Below are positions 28,886-38,165 of a stretch of DNA of 64,000 bases, piece by piece (within the stretch, counting starts at the first letter, position 1; each line of letters starts with the position of its first letter). The stretch is from Thiohalobacter thiocyanaticus. GTDB taxonomy: Bacteria; Pseudomonadota; Gammaproteobacteria; Thiohalobacterales; Thiohalobacteraceae. The notes beneath the pieces are model-generated. The model saw nothing but the letters and a program-made list of their open reading frames with translations, did no database searches and was not told the DNA's origin. The position numbers and the translations under genes were made by a program. The stretch is taken from contig NZ_AP018052.1 of NCBI RefSeq assembly GCF_002356355.1, positions 744,001 to 808,000 of the forward strand, read 5' to 3'.

Positions 28886-29800
28886 ATGGCTATGGACCGT
28901 TCGCTGGCCCTGATTCTGGACGAGGATGAGACCCAGCGTGTGATCAACACGCTGGAACGGGCCGACCGGAATCATCAATTATGGCTGCGGCGGCTGCACA
29001 GCGGCCTGATCACCGGCCGGCCGGCCTTCACCGATGACATCCTGGATCCGGCCGCGCACCAGCGCTGCAAGTTCGGCCTCTGGTACTATCACGAGGCCGC
29101 CGGCGTCATCCGCGAGCATCCCCATTTCACCGCCATCGAGTCACTGCACCGCAGGATGCACGACCAGGGACGGCTGCTGGCGGGCAAGGCGCAGGAAGGT
29201 CGCGCCATCCGCGAGGACGAGTACGCCCACTTCATGGATCTGCAGAAGGGCCTGTGCGAACGTCTGGTCGGCCTGCGCGAGGAACTGCAGGTCCTGCGCT
29301 ACTCCTTCGATGCCCTGACCGGTACACTCAATCGCCAGGCCTGCGAACTGCTGCTCAACCAGGAATTCGCCCGGGTCAGCCGGGAGCAGGAGACCTGCTG
29401 CCTCAGCCTGGTGGACATCGATCATTTCAAATCCATCAACGACAGCTATGGCCACATGGTCGGCGACCAGGTCATCAAGACCCTGTCCGGCCTGCTGCGC
29501 GAGCAGTTGCGGCCCTATGACACCATCTGCCGTTACGGTGGCGAGGAATTCCTGATCTCACTGCCGAATACCGACCTGGCGCAGGCCGAGGAGATCCTGG
29601 AGCGGCTGCGCCGCGAGATCGCCGGGCGCGAGATCGGTTTCGAGGCAGGTGACATCCGGGTGACGGTCTCCTGCGGCCTGGCGCGGCTGGACACCCGGGT
29701 GCCGCTGGCCGAAACCGTGCGCCGTGCCGACGAGGCCCTGTACGCGGCCAAGGCGGCAGGGCGCAACTGCATCCGCGTTGCCGCCGAGACTTGTTGTTGA
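28886..29800 (+). CDS. dgcZ: Zinc-sensing diguanylate cyclase (CZB-GGDEF, DgcZ-like)
   Basis: This 304-residue protein makes c-di-GMP. The N-terminal CZB domain has the zinc ligands H30, C61 (CKFGLW), H88 and H92, spaced as in E. coli DgcZ, where zinc inhibits activity. The GGDEF domain follows from about 140, with the active site YGGEEF and an inhibitory site RPYD five residues before it, so product feedback is likely. The start is ATG 28886 or 28892. Confidence 0.88.
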   Translation: MAMDRSLALILDEDETQRVINTLERADRNHQLWLRRLHSGLITGRPAFTDDILDPAAHQRCKFGLWYYHEAAGVIREHPHFTAIESLHRRMHDQGRLLAGKAQEGRAIREDEYAHFMDLQKGLCERLVGLREELQVLRYSFDALTGTLNRQACELLLNQEFARVSREQETCCLSLVDIDHFKSINDSYGHMVGDQVIKTLSGLLREQLRPYDTICRYGGEEFLISLPNTDLAQAEEILERLRREIAGREIGFEAGDIRVTVSCGLARLDTRVPLAETVRRADEALYAAKAAGRNCIRVAAETCC

Positions 29801-29806
29801 CCGGTC

Positions 29807-30907
29807 CTAGAACCCCGGGACCGGGGTACGCTCCTCGAAGGTCCTGATGCCCAGCGGATTCTGCGGGTCCACGCTGGCCTTGAACGGATAGCGGCGATCG
29901 ATGTTGGTGGTCTGGTAGACCTTCCCGATCCAGTTATTGATGACTGCCTCGGCGCTGTCGTGCCAGGTGTTGTCCAGCCAGGGCATGATCAGGGCCTCGG
30001 GCAGTTCCGGCAGAGGTTTGTTCCGCGCCAGCGCCCGGGTCAGCCGCTCCTGGTGCTCGTCCAGGATGGCCTGGATGGTGATGCTGAAGTAGTTGTCCGG
30101 AAACGGCGGGTAGTCCTCGCGCTCGCCGCTGGCAAAGCGCATGATCTCGCGCTTGTATTCCTTGAGCAGGCTGATGGCGTCGTACTCAGGATGTCCCTGG
30201 AAGAAGATCAGCCGAAAGCCGTCCTCGCTGACAGCCAGGTGCACGTCGGCCTCCTCGCTCTCCACCAGGATGTGCAGGCCGGCGGCCTCGAAATCCTCGC
30301 GGTCGATCTGGTTGAAACGTGAGTGCGGGACGTCGAAGCGGGTGTTCATGCCGCTGACCAGCGGGTGGCGGCGCTGCATGACCCGATGCGGGTATACCCC
30401 CCAGCGCTTGAAGCCCAGCGGCCGGCGCTTGCGTCCGTAGCGGAACTCCATCACCGCATGGGTGGCCAGACAGGAGCAGACCGTGGAGGTTACGTTCTCG
30501 TAGGCCCAGTCGATGACCTCGATCAGAGGGTCCCAGAACGGCTGCTCCGACAACTCCGGGCCGATCACGTTGGCGCCGGTGATGATCAGTGCGTCCAGGC
30601 CTTCCGCCTTGATCTGGTCGAAGGACTCGTAATAGCGATCAACGTGCGCCTGGCCCTCGGGGCCGCGCTTGAGCTCCTTGAGCGTGAAGGGATGGATATA
30701 GAACTGGGCGATCTGGTTGCTTTCACCGATCAGCCGGAAGAACTGGCGTTCGGTGGCGGCCAGCGCGGCGTCCGGCATCATGTTCAACAGACCGATGTGC
30801 AGTTCGCGGATATCCTGACGAATGGCCTCATCGTTGGAGATGATGGTCTCGCCCTCGCCGCGCAGGCGGTCGAAGGCGGGCAGTTCGGAATTGGCAACCA
30901 GTGGCAT
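29807..30907 (-). CDS. metA: Homoserine O-succinyltransferase family (MetA)
   Basis: This acyltransferase works in methionine synthesis. It has 366 residues, longer than the 309 of E. coli MetA because of a C-terminal extension after about 310. The nucleophile is C146 by alignment of VCSCLATHA, and H239-x-E241 (FFQGHPEYD) completes the triad. The protein begins with the family core LHIGLLNMMPDAALAATERQ. Succinyl versus acetyl preference cannot be read. It lies 10 bp upstream of dgcZ's convergent end. Confidence 0.85.
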   Translation of the reverse strand: MPLVANSELPAFDRLRGEGETIISNDEAIRQDIRELHIGLLNMMPDAALAATERQFFRLIGESNQIAQFYIHPFTLKELKRGPEGQAHVDRYYESFDQIKAEGLDALIITGANVIGPELSEQPFWDPLIEVIDWAYENVTSTVCSCLATHAVMEFRYGRKRRPLGFKRWGVYPHRVMQRRHPLVSGMNTRFDVPHSRFNQIDREDFEAAGLHILVESEEADVHLAVSEDGFRLIFFQGHPEYDAISLLKEYKREIMRFASGEREDYPPFPDNYFSITIQAILDEHQERLTRALARNKPLPELPEALIMPWLDNTWHDSAEAVINNWIGKVYQTTNIDRRYPFKASVDPQNPLGIRTFEERTPVPGF

Positions 30908-30917
30908 GCGCGTTTCC

Positions 30918-31760
30918 TTAGTGTCGGTCCAGGACGCTGCAGATCAGGTCCAGGAAATCGGTCTCGTCGCGGGCCTGGTGCAGTTCGTCCGTGGTAATGG
31001 TGTAGCCGTGTTCCCCGGCAATCGCCTCGTAGCGCGGGATGCGGGAATAGAACAGCCGCGGGAAGATCCAGCGCACGAAATCGTCGGGATCGATCAGGGC
31101 GACATAGGGCAGGTCGTTTTCCTGCATGTAGATTTCCAGCTGTTCGTCCAGGAATGCCTCGCGGTAGTACAGCGGCTTGGGCGAGGACTCGGCGCGGCGG
31201 ATCAGTTCCTTCTCATCCTTCTCGGTGGCCTGGATGTAGAGGATCAGTGTGTGTTCGGCCAGGGCCTGCAGCGTCGGCGGGTCGTCCAGTTCACATACGC
31301 TGCCGCCGGCATCATTGATGAAGTGCTGGTAGCCGTAGATCTGCCGCGCCTTGAGAATGAACTCGGGCACATCGCGCATGGCCGCGATCTCGGCGCAGTG
31401 GTGCAGGGCCTGGCGGCGCTTGAACTCCTTCAGGCCAAGCCCGCCCAGGCTGGGATTGCCGAGCTTGCCGAGAAAGCTGGAGACCGGCTGCAGGTTGTCC
31501 ACCGTGATGTTGTTGATCACCTGGATCGAGTCCGAGCGCAGCAGATCGCGCAGGAACGGGATCTGCATGGCCTGCAGCTTGATGTTGTCCAGGATGGACT
31601 CGTCCAGGTAACGGGTGCCGATGCGGTAATCGCCGGAGAAGTGAAACCAGTTGCGCTGGCGCAGGATGTTCGACAGGCGGGTCTTGCCCACTCCCGACAT
31701 GCCGAGCAGAGTGATGCTCTTGTGCTCCCAATCCCGGAATTCCTGCGCGCTCAGTTTCAC
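30918..31760 (-). CDS. P-loop ATPase of unknown role
   Basis: This nucleotide-binding protein of about 280 residues has a P-loop, LLGMSGVGKT, close to the N-terminus. The rest is not a recognised domain, but LYIQATEKDEKELIRRAESS and PYVALIDPDDFVRWIFPR look like a well-conserved soluble enzyme. The start chosen is GTG 31760, with GGGAG at 6 bases. A longer frame from GTG 31862 has no ribosome site. It lies just upstream of metA (10 bp), so the two are probably one operon. Confidence 0.7.
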   Translation of the reverse strand: MKLSAQEFRDWEHKSITLLGMSGVGKTRLSNILRQRNWFHFSGDYRIGTRYLDESILDNIKLQAMQIPFLRDLLRSDSIQVINNITVDNLQPVSSFLGKLGNPSLGGLGLKEFKRRQALHHCAEIAAMRDVPEFILKARQIYGYQHFINDAGGSVCELDDPPTLQALAEHTLILYIQATEKDEKELIRRAESSPKPLYYREAFLDEQLEIYMQENDLPYVALIDPDDFVRWIFPRLFYSRIPRYEAIAGEHGYTITTDELHQARDETDFLDLICSVLDRH

Positions 31761-31903
31761 TTGCTGTCTCCCGCCTGGCGGTGGGTTGATTGTCTTCCTG
31801 TATTCTAAGGGATTTTCCGCGGTGGGGACATATGCCCGCTGCCGGCTGGGTTCTGTCGTCACGATTGGCTATCATGCACCCGTTACCCAGCATACGATTT
31901 GAT

Positions 31904-32890
31904 ATGAACGACGCTACGCTTGAATCGATCACGGCCGGCGACGGCCTGCAGGCCAGCATCACCCGCCAGCGCCAGGCGCTGGAAGGCATGATCACCATCC
32001 CGCTGCAGCGGCTGGCCGAGCGCTGCGCGCAGGTCTGGCCGGAACGCGAATGGCTGAATCAGGCCCTGAGTTCGGGCCTGCACGAATTGCCGTACTGCCA
32101 GTTCCTGTACGTGACCGACAAGTACGGTCGCCAGATCTGCGACAACGCCACCCACCAGGGGCTGCTGCCCGAGCACTTCGGCCGTGACCGTTCGGATCGG
32201 CCCTACATGAACCGGGTGCTGCCGATCCAGGGCATGCTGCTGTCGGACTCCTACATGAGTCTGCGCGCCCACCGGCCCTCGATCACCGCGGTTCAGGTGA
32301 TCCGCAAGGACGATGCGATCGTGGGGTTTCTCGGCGCGGACTTCGACCTGCGCGACCTGCCGCTGACGCGCGAGCTCTACGACGAGCCGCACCACTGGCG
32401 CCAGATCAAGGGCGACCCGGCCATCCGCCGCAACGTCTTTCTGCAGACCCGTACCGAGACCGAGCTGGACCGTCGCATCCGCGACGTGCTTGCCATCATG
32501 GAGGAGTTGATCATCGATCACGGGGTGTTCCACTGTATCCTGCATTTTTCCAGCAATCGCGCCACGGTCTGGTTCGTCGACGACCCCTACCGTTACCGCC
32601 TGCTGGATCTGGATGCACTCATCGATCCGGACGTCTGCATGGCCTTCGGCCGTACGCCCTATCCGGACAAGGCGGTGATCCCGGCCGTGCGCATAGGCGA
32701 GATCCTGGACGGCTTTCGCGAACTGCGTTTCGCCGACGAGACCATCTACCTGCGTTCCGGCTCGCTCAACATCTTCAACGGCCTGGTGGCGCTGACCTTC
32801 TCCTGCGACGGCAGTCATTACCTGCCCTATGCCGAATTCCTCGATCGCGGTATGCCCTTCTGGAGCGCTGCCAACTCCACTCCCGCCTGA
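31904..32890 (+). CDS. Stand-alone PDC/Cache sensor domain protein
   Basis: This 328-residue protein has no clear membrane segment. The first half has Cache features (YCQFLYVTDKYGRQICDNAT, then RDRSDRPYMNRVL and SLRAHRPSITAVQVI), as in PDC sensors that bind small ligands. The second half (from about 170) is unrecognised. No output domain is present, so it may act on a partner. It is divergent from the ATPase gene. The start could also be ATG 31874. Confidence 0.7.
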   Translation: MNDATLESITAGDGLQASITRQRQALEGMITIPLQRLAERCAQVWPEREWLNQALSSGLHELPYCQFLYVTDKYGRQICDNATHQGLLPEHFGRDRSDRPYMNRVLPIQGMLLSDSYMSLRAHRPSITAVQVIRKDDAIVGFLGADFDLRDLPLTRELYDEPHHWRQIKGDPAIRRNVFLQTRTETELDRRIRDVLAIMEELIIDHGVFHCILHFSSNRATVWFVDDPYRYRLLDLDALIDPDVCMAFGRTPYPDKAVIPAVRIGEILDGFRELRFADETIYLRSGSLNIFNGLVALTFSCDGSHYLPYAEFLDRGMPFWSAANSTPA

Positions 32891-32959
32891 TCCGTGCGGG
32901 ATTGGGTGTGCGGGGCTGCGTTACCATGGCGGCTGGCGAACCGGGGAGATCCGCACGGC

Positions 32960-33298
32960 ATGAGCACGAATATGGTGGTGTATATCAACGACAGCAGGCG
33001 TATCGAGTTCGACCGCGGCAGCAGTCTGCCCGGCCAGGTGCGTCACCGGCTCGAGGCCCTGGACCTGGAGTTGGCGCGGGGCGTGGAACTGCCGCAGGGC
33101 CGTATCGATACGCCCACCACTGAACAGAAGGCGCACTTCGCCATCGAGCAGCTGCTCAACCAGCTCACCCGCGAGGCGGGTGACTCGGCGGTCGCCTCCC
33201 TCTGGTGCGCCTATGTCGCCACCCGGCTGCCGGCGCTGGCCGCCATCCGGGTCGCCGAAACCGCCGAGGGCTTCGAGGTCGACCTGCAGTTTGACTGA
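32960..33298 (+). CDS. Hypothetical protein
   Basis: This 112-residue cytosolic protein, with no family recognised, starts MSTNMVVYINDSRRIEFDRG at ATG 32960 behind GGGGAGAT. It is helical in the middle and ends with a beta strand (EGFEVDLQFD). It precedes the PilZ gene by 41 bp on the same strand. Confidence 0.65.
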   Translation: MSTNMVVYINDSRRIEFDRGSSLPGQVRHRLEALDLELARGVELPQGRIDTPTTEQKAHFAIEQLLNQLTREAGDSAVASLWCAYVATRLPALAAIRVAETAEGFEVDLQFD

Positions 33299-33339
33299 AA
33301 TGTGCCGTTAACATGGAAGGATTTCGGAGGAAATTTTCC

Positions 33340-34008
33340 ATGATGATGGCAAGCCATCCCTTCAATCTGGTGGTCGGGAGCCGCCTGCAGCTGGAGGCGG
33401 AGAACGACGACTGCAGCCGTCCCGTGACCCTGCTCGGCTATCGGGAACCGCACTCGGTCATGCTCAGCTGGCCCGAGCAGGACGGCACCTGCCTGGCGCT
33501 GGCGGCGGACGAGCCGGTTCTGATCCGCTTCGAGGCCGGCGACAGCCTGTACCAGTTCCAGTCCCGTATCCTGCGTACCTGTACCGATCCCTATCCCTAC
33601 CTGCATATCGCCTTCCCCGAGGGCGTGCACAGCGTGCAGGGCCGGCGCGCCTCGCGCATCCCGGTCAACGACATGGCGATGATGCTGGTGATGGAGGAGC
33701 AGGGGCAGAAGCTGTCGGTGGCGCTGGCCGACATCAGCATGACCGGCGCCCGGCTGGTGGCCGGTACGCGTCTGGGCGAAGTCGGGGAGCGCTTCTCGAT
33801 CGAGATTCCGAGCATGAGCGGTGACGGCGGCCGGCGCCTGGTGCTGCCCTGCGAGGTGCGCTATGTGCGCGAGGAGATGAGCAGCAATGCCGGCAAGCGG
33901 GTCTATCACCACGGCGTGGAATTCGCCGGTCTGAATCACCAGGCCCTGGCCTTCATCGAGCAGTACATCGGCAACAAGGTGGTCGAGCGCCGCGGTGCCG
34001 GGGGGTGA
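33340..34008 (+). CDS. YcgR-like PilZ protein, c-di-GMP receptor
   Basis: This 222-residue two-domain protein has an N-terminal YcgR-type barrel (about 5-100) and a C-terminal PilZ domain. The domain has the c-di-GMP motifs RRASR and DISMTGARL. ATG 33340 is chosen because GGAGG is 9 bases upstream. YcgR brakes flagella; whether this one acts on flagella or pili is open, since no motility genes are nearby. Confidence 0.85.
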   Translation: MMMASHPFNLVVGSRLQLEAENDDCSRPVTLLGYREPHSVMLSWPEQDGTCLALAADEPVLIRFEAGDSLYQFQSRILRTCTDPYPYLHIAFPEGVHSVQGRRASRIPVNDMAMMLVMEEQGQKLSVALADISMTGARLVAGTRLGEVGERFSIEIPSMSGDGGRRLVLPCEVRYVREEMSSNAGKRVYHHGVEFAGLNHQALAFIEQYIGNKVVERRGAGG

Positions 34009-34034
34009 TCATCATTTTCGCTGCGGCGACGGGT

Positions 34035-34068
34035 AACGCAGAGGGCGCAGAGGCGCAGAGACGCAAAG
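34035..34068. repeat. Family G repeat, copy 1
   Basis: CGCAGAGGGCGCAGAGGCGC and further CGCAGAG-type units form a short array. The reverse-oriented partner is at 52041-52080 (TCTCTGCGCC, TTTGCGCCCCTGCG). It is a dispersed repeat of unknown role. Confidence 0.65.
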
Positions 34069-34171
34069 AAAACGACTATAAAATCTCTTCGCTACCTTGA
34101 TCTGCGACGGCAGAAGTGATGCAGGCAATACAGAATTTTTCGAAAACCCTGCGTTATTGCCGCTGCCCCGG

Positions 34172-34495
34172 TCAGGTAAAGACATCAATGCCGCGTTTGG
34201 GCGGCTCGTCCGCGTCGGCAGTTTCGGGATTGCGGCGGCGCTCGCGGTTGCTGCGGGTGTCGAGCAGGACGGGGATATCACGCTGGCGCCGGTCGTGGCC
34301 CTTGCGCCGTTCCCGCCCCTGTCGCTGCAGGGTCGGCGGCGGGGGTTCGGGCTGCGGCCGCGACTCGGTGCCGGCGATGGCCGGCTTGGGCGCGGTGGCG
34401 CTGACGGCCCGGGTCTCCTTCGGGCCGGTGTTCTCCCGCTCCAGTGCCCGGGTGCCCAGGTCGTCGGGCCGGTAATTGGTGTTGATGGTAACCAT
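34172..34495 (-). CDS. Small basic hypothetical protein
   Basis: This 107-residue protein with no hydrophobic segment is likely disordered: Pro-rich in the middle (PQPEPPPPTLQ), then Arg-rich (GRERRKGHDRRQRDIPVLLD). The C-terminal part looks conserved in form, but I cannot name the family. It starts MVTINTNYRPDDLGTRALER. It lies 62 bp downstream of the HDOD gene on the same strand. Confidence 0.6.
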   Translation of the reverse strand: MVTINTNYRPDDLGTRALERENTGPKETRAVSATAPKPAIAGTESRPQPEPPPPTLQRQGRERRKGHDRRQRDIPVLLDTRSNRERRRNPETADADEPPKRGIDVFT

Positions 34496-34557
34496 CTGAC
34501 TGAATTCTAGGGGCTTGTCCGCAGTGTCGCCAGCCGCTTCGACGGCCCGGCCGGCGT

Positions 34558-35457
34558 TCAGGCCCGGGCCAGCAGCAGCCCGGCGGTATCGGTGAACTGA
34601 TTCCCCGCCTCTCCGATAACGGCCGCGGCATCGAAATCTTCAGCCCTGAGTTCCAGGATGTCCCACACCACCGGGTCGACCGGGGTCTCCGGCGCCGCCG
34701 TCTCGGCAAAGGCGCCGATCTCGGAACGGTTGGCCAGGGTCTCGCCCAGGTGGACGATGGCCGCCTCGATCCGGGCCTCGGCGGCGTAGGCGGGGAGATG
34801 GTGATAGCGGATGGCCTCGCACAGGGCCTCGGGCAGGTTCCAGCGCTCGGCCAGGGCCGCGCCCACCTCGGCGTGGGTGAAGCCCAACTCGGCCAGTTCG
34901 GCCTGGTGCAGGATGGCCTCGTCGCCGTCGCTGACCAGCAGCAGGTCGCGCATCAGTTCGGGCTGGCGGGTATACAGGGCCAGGCTGCCGATATCGTGCA
35001 GCAGGCCGGCCACGAACAGCCGTTCCGGGTGCAGGATCCGGCACTCGCGGCCCAGGTTGCGTGAGATCAGGCCGGTGTAGAGCGAGTGCCGCCAGAAGGT
35101 GTCGATGTTGACCAGCTTCACCGGCAGGTTGGAGAAGGAGCGGATGGCCGAGACCGCGATCACCAGGCTGTACAGCTCGCGCACCCCGAGCACGGTCACG
35201 GCCCGACTGACGGTGTCGATGCGGCGCGGGAAATTGAAGAAGGAGCTGTTGACCAGCCGCAGCAGCCGGGCGGTCAGGCTGGGGTCGTGGCTGATCGCGT
35301 CGCCGATGTCGCGGGCCGAGGCGTCGTTGGATTCGATCAGGTCGAAGACCTTCACGCAGACATCGGGCGGAGAGACCAGATAGCTGACGTCGTCGACGAT
35401 CTCCGTGATCAGGTCCGGGGCAAGATCATGGGTGGCGTGGGATTCGATATTCTGCAT
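34558..35457 (-). CDS. HDOD domain signalling protein
   Basis: This 299-residue HDOD (degenerate HD hydrolase-like) protein has the early LVSPPDVCVKVFDLIESND, the SLTARLLRLVNSSFF core and LLHDIGSLALY. HDOD proteins act as protein-interaction modules in signalling and motility. No further domain follows besides a short C-terminal tail. The start is ATG 35457. Confidence 0.85.
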   Translation of the reverse strand: MQNIESHATHDLAPDLITEIVDDVSYLVSPPDVCVKVFDLIESNDASARDIGDAISHDPSLTARLLRLVNSSFFNFPRRIDTVSRAVTVLGVRELYSLVIAVSAIRSFSNLPVKLVNIDTFWRHSLYTGLISRNLGRECRILHPERLFVAGLLHDIGSLALYTRQPELMRDLLLVSDGDEAILHQAELAELGFTHAEVGAALAERWNLPEALCEAIRYHHLPAYAAEARIEAAIVHLGETLANRSEIGAFAETAAPETPVDPVVWDILELRAEDFDAAAVIGEAGNQFTDTAGLLLARA

Positions 35458-35664
35458 GGCTACCCCGTCGAATGGCTGACAGCATCTCCTGTTACCGGGA
35501 TTGTCGGCCCCGTGGCTGCGGAGTTGAGCCAACCCGGGCCGGTCGGCCGGATTTTGCGCCAGCGATCACATTTTTCAGCATCGGGACTGAGCCTTTGCAT
35601 GAGGCGGCCGAAACAACTCACGCAGGAGAACTAATTCAACCGGATCGCATCGACGAGGCACGCC

Positions 35665-38016
35665 ATGAGAGTCGTTCATATGAATGAGTACGAACGCAGC
35701 CGCAGGGGATTGGATCAGCGCAGAGCGAACGAACTGCTGCGCGCCTGCCGCGAACAGGCGAAGCAGCATCTGTGTGCTGCCGTTGGCAGAATGCTGGACA
35801 AGGTCGACGACGCCCTGTTCGAGTTGGCCGAAAAGGCCGAGAACAATGCGGTCCAGAGCCAGTATTTCGATGCCATGCGGGAAGTCCGGATCAAGCGTAG
35901 TGACATGGAGCGGATTTTCCAGTCCACCCTGATCGACGGCTTCAATACCGCCGTTGCCCCGGCGCCCGCCGGCAGCGCCGCCGGCCGGGAGGGGGATGAG
36001 TTGGAACTCGACCTGGTGGGCGACGACGAAATGGAGGAGAACCTCGCCGTCACCAACATGGTCCAGAAGATCGAAACCGGCTGCACCCAGGAGTTGGGGA
36101 TGCTGGATCGGCGCATAGGCTATCTTCTGGCCGACGAAGCGCTGGAGGGCCACGCCAACCCGGTCGGGCCGCGGGTGCTGTGCAACGCCTTTCTGCAGGC
36201 CTGCAGCCCGGTCGAGTCCGGCCTCAAGGTCAAGCTGATCATCCTCAAGCTCTACGACCGCTATGTGGTCAGCGAGGATGTCCTGCCGCTGTACAAGACG
36301 CTCAACCGCTTCCTGGTCAGCCAGGACGTGCTTCCCGACCTGCGCTCCCGGGTGCCTTCGAAATCACGCACTGCGACGGCGGGCGGCACGGCTGCCGGCG
36401 CTGACTCGCAGGCGCCGGCCGGGGAGGATGAGCAGGATCAGGGTCCCGACCTGTTCGCCGCGCTGCAGCAGCTGGCGCCGGCGGGCGGCTACGGGGCGCC
36501 TGGCGGCGTCGGTGGTGCAGGTGGTGTAGGTGGTGTAGGTGGTGTAGGTGGTGTAGGTGGCGGCTTCGGGATCGGTGGCACGGTTCCGGCCGGCTTTCTG
36601 CAGGGGCTGACCCTGCTGCAGCAGGGTACGGGCGGCTATGCCGGCCTCGATGCCCGGGCCCTGGGCGGCGGCAGCGTCAATGTGATTCATGACGTCAAGG
36701 CCGCAGCGCTGGCTGAGGGCGTGGGCGGGCTGGACGCACTGATCATCGACGTGGTGTCCATGCTGTTCGACTACATCCTGGATGACCGCGATATCCCCGA
36801 TCCCATGAAGGCGTTGATCGGTCGACTGCAGATCCCCATGCTCAAGATCGCCATGCAGGATCAGGCCTTCTTCAATCGCAAGAGTCATCCGGCCAGGCGC
36901 CTGCTCAATGCGCTGGCCGAGGCCGCCGCGGGCTGGAATCCGGATGATCGTGACAGCACCCTTTACCAGACGGTCGAATCCATTGTGCAGCGGGTGCAGA
37001 CGGAGTTCGATGATGATGTCGCGCTGTTCGAGGAACTGCTGGAGGAGTTGGAGGCCTTCATGGCCGAGGAGGCCGAACGGGCGAGCGAGCAGGAGGCCGC
37101 CTCGACCGGCCTGCTGCGCAGCAAGGAGCAGCTGCATTATGCCAAGCAGTACGTGGAAGAGGAGATCGCGCACCGCACCCGCAACCTGAGCCTGCCCGCC
37201 TTCATCCGCAGCTTCATGGTCAATTACTGGAAGAATTATCTGCTGGTCATGCTGGTCAGGGAAGGCGACGGCAGCCTGGAGTGGAAGCGTGCGCTGACGG
37301 TGACCGACAACCTGCTGTGGAGCATACGGCCCAAGCTTGCCAGCGAGCGCGACCGTCTGGTGCGTATGCTGCCCGGGCTGCTGGAGAGCCTGCGCGAGGG
37401 TATGGAACTGGTGGCGATGAGCGATGACAGCTATCAGGCCTTCCTCTCCCAGCTGGGCGATCTGCATGCGCAGGTGGTTCAGCAGGCACGGGCCGATGCC
37501 GGTGCCGAAGCCGGGGAACAGGCGTTGTCCACGGCCGACCCGCTTGCCGCCGATCCGCTGGCGGAGGATATCGACGACGTCGATGAACAGGTGGACGAAC
37601 TGGCTGACGCCATGGATGCCGAGGCCCACGCGGCTGCCCACGCGACCCTGCACCGGCTGCTGGACGAGCAGGGGCTGGGTGAACTGGATGTCGAGGAGAT
37701 CATCCTCGACGAGTCCGGGGACGAGCACGAGGTCATGGAGGACGAGTTCACCGAGATGGCCCGCTCTCTGCAGCAGGGCGGCTGGGTGGAATTCGTCAGG
37801 GAATCCGGTGAAACGGTGCGCGCCAAGCTGACCTGGATCAGCCCGGTGACCGGCAGCTATCTGTTTACCAACCGCAAGGGACTCAAGGAGGCCGACATGA
37901 CCCTGCAGGGGCTGGCCGCCGAATTCCGCCGTGGCAGCGCCCGACCGATCGACGCCGTGCCGTTGTTCGACCGTGCCGTCAGCCACATGCTCGACGGGCT
38001 GCAGCAGGCGGGGTGA
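35665..38016 (+). CDS. DUF1631 family protein
   Basis: This large cytosolic protein of 783 residues belongs to DUF1631. The N-terminal helical part (LLRACREQAKQHLCAAVGRM) resembles the family start. A Gly-Val rich linker (about 283-300, encoded by 9-bp tandem repeats) follows, and then the main domain (KALIGRLQIPMLKIAMQD, NYWKNYLLVMLV). The C-terminus has a PilZ-like stretch, LTWISPVTGSYLFTNRKGLK. Its function is unknown in general; c-di-GMP or regulatory roles have been suggested for family members with PilZ-like ends. Confidence 0.8.
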   Translation: MRVVHMNEYERSRRGLDQRRANELLRACREQAKQHLCAAVGRMLDKVDDALFELAEKAENNAVQSQYFDAMREVRIKRSDMERIFQSTLIDGFNTAVAPAPAGSAAGREGDELELDLVGDDEMEENLAVTNMVQKIETGCTQELGMLDRRIGYLLADEALEGHANPVGPRVLCNAFLQACSPVESGLKVKLIILKLYDRYVVSEDVLPLYKTLNRFLVSQDVLPDLRSRVPSKSRTATAGGTAAGADSQAPAGEDEQDQGPDLFAALQQLAPAGGYGAPGGVGGAGGVGGVGGVGGVGGGFGIGGTVPAGFLQGLTLLQQGTGGYAGLDARALGGGSVNVIHDVKAAALAEGVGGLDALIIDVVSMLFDYILDDRDIPDPMKALIGRLQIPMLKIAMQDQAFFNRKSHPARRLLNALAEAAAGWNPDDRDSTLYQTVESIVQRVQTEFDDDVALFEELLEELEAFMAEEAERASEQEAASTGLLRSKEQLHYAKQYVEEEIAHRTRNLSLPAFIRSFMVNYWKNYLLVMLVREGDGSLEWKRALTVTDNLLWSIRPKLASERDRLVRMLPGLLESLREGMELVAMSDDSYQAFLSQLGDLHAQVVQQARADAGAEAGEQALSTADPLAADPLAEDIDDVDEQVDELADAMDAEAHAAAHATLHRLLDEQGLGELDVEEIILDESGDEHEVMEDEFTEMARSLQQGGWVEFVRESGETVRAKLTWISPVTGSYLFTNRKGLKEADMTLQGLAAEFRRGSARPIDAVPLFDRAVSHMLDGLQQAG
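36511..36560 (+). repeat. 9-bp coding minisatellite
   Basis: GGTGGTGCA and four copies of GGTGGTGTA run in frame at 36511-36555, then GGTGG. They encode Gly-Gly-Val steps in the linker of the DUF1631 protein. Copy number is likely to vary by slippage, and change by whole units keeps the frame. Confidence 0.9.
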
Positions 38017-38073
38017 CACTCAGGCGTCCTTGAGCAGAGTATCCCCGGCAATGTCCGCTGTCTCCGGAACCGC

Positions 38074-38149
38074 TGTCGGCCGGGGGAGGGCTTCCGGGCG
38101 CATGTGCGCAGTTTGCACGCTAAGCCCGGAAGCCCTCCCCCGGCCAACA
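38074..38149. repeat. Family E hairpin, copy 3
   Basis: The arms 38078-38099 and 38124-38145 are perfectly complementary over 22 bp and extend past one mismatch. The loop carries GCGCATGTGCGC and CACGCTAAGCCC. It lies between the convergent DUF1631 and DUF481 genes, 58 bp after the first stop. Confidence 0.92.
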
Positions 38150-38165
38150 CCGCCCGCCCAAGCCG

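Noticed and set aside
31761-31862. N-terminal extension of the P-loop ATPase from GTG 31862
   Set aside because: No ribosome site lies there, whereas GTG 31760 has GGGAG at a good distance. The extension is still possible.
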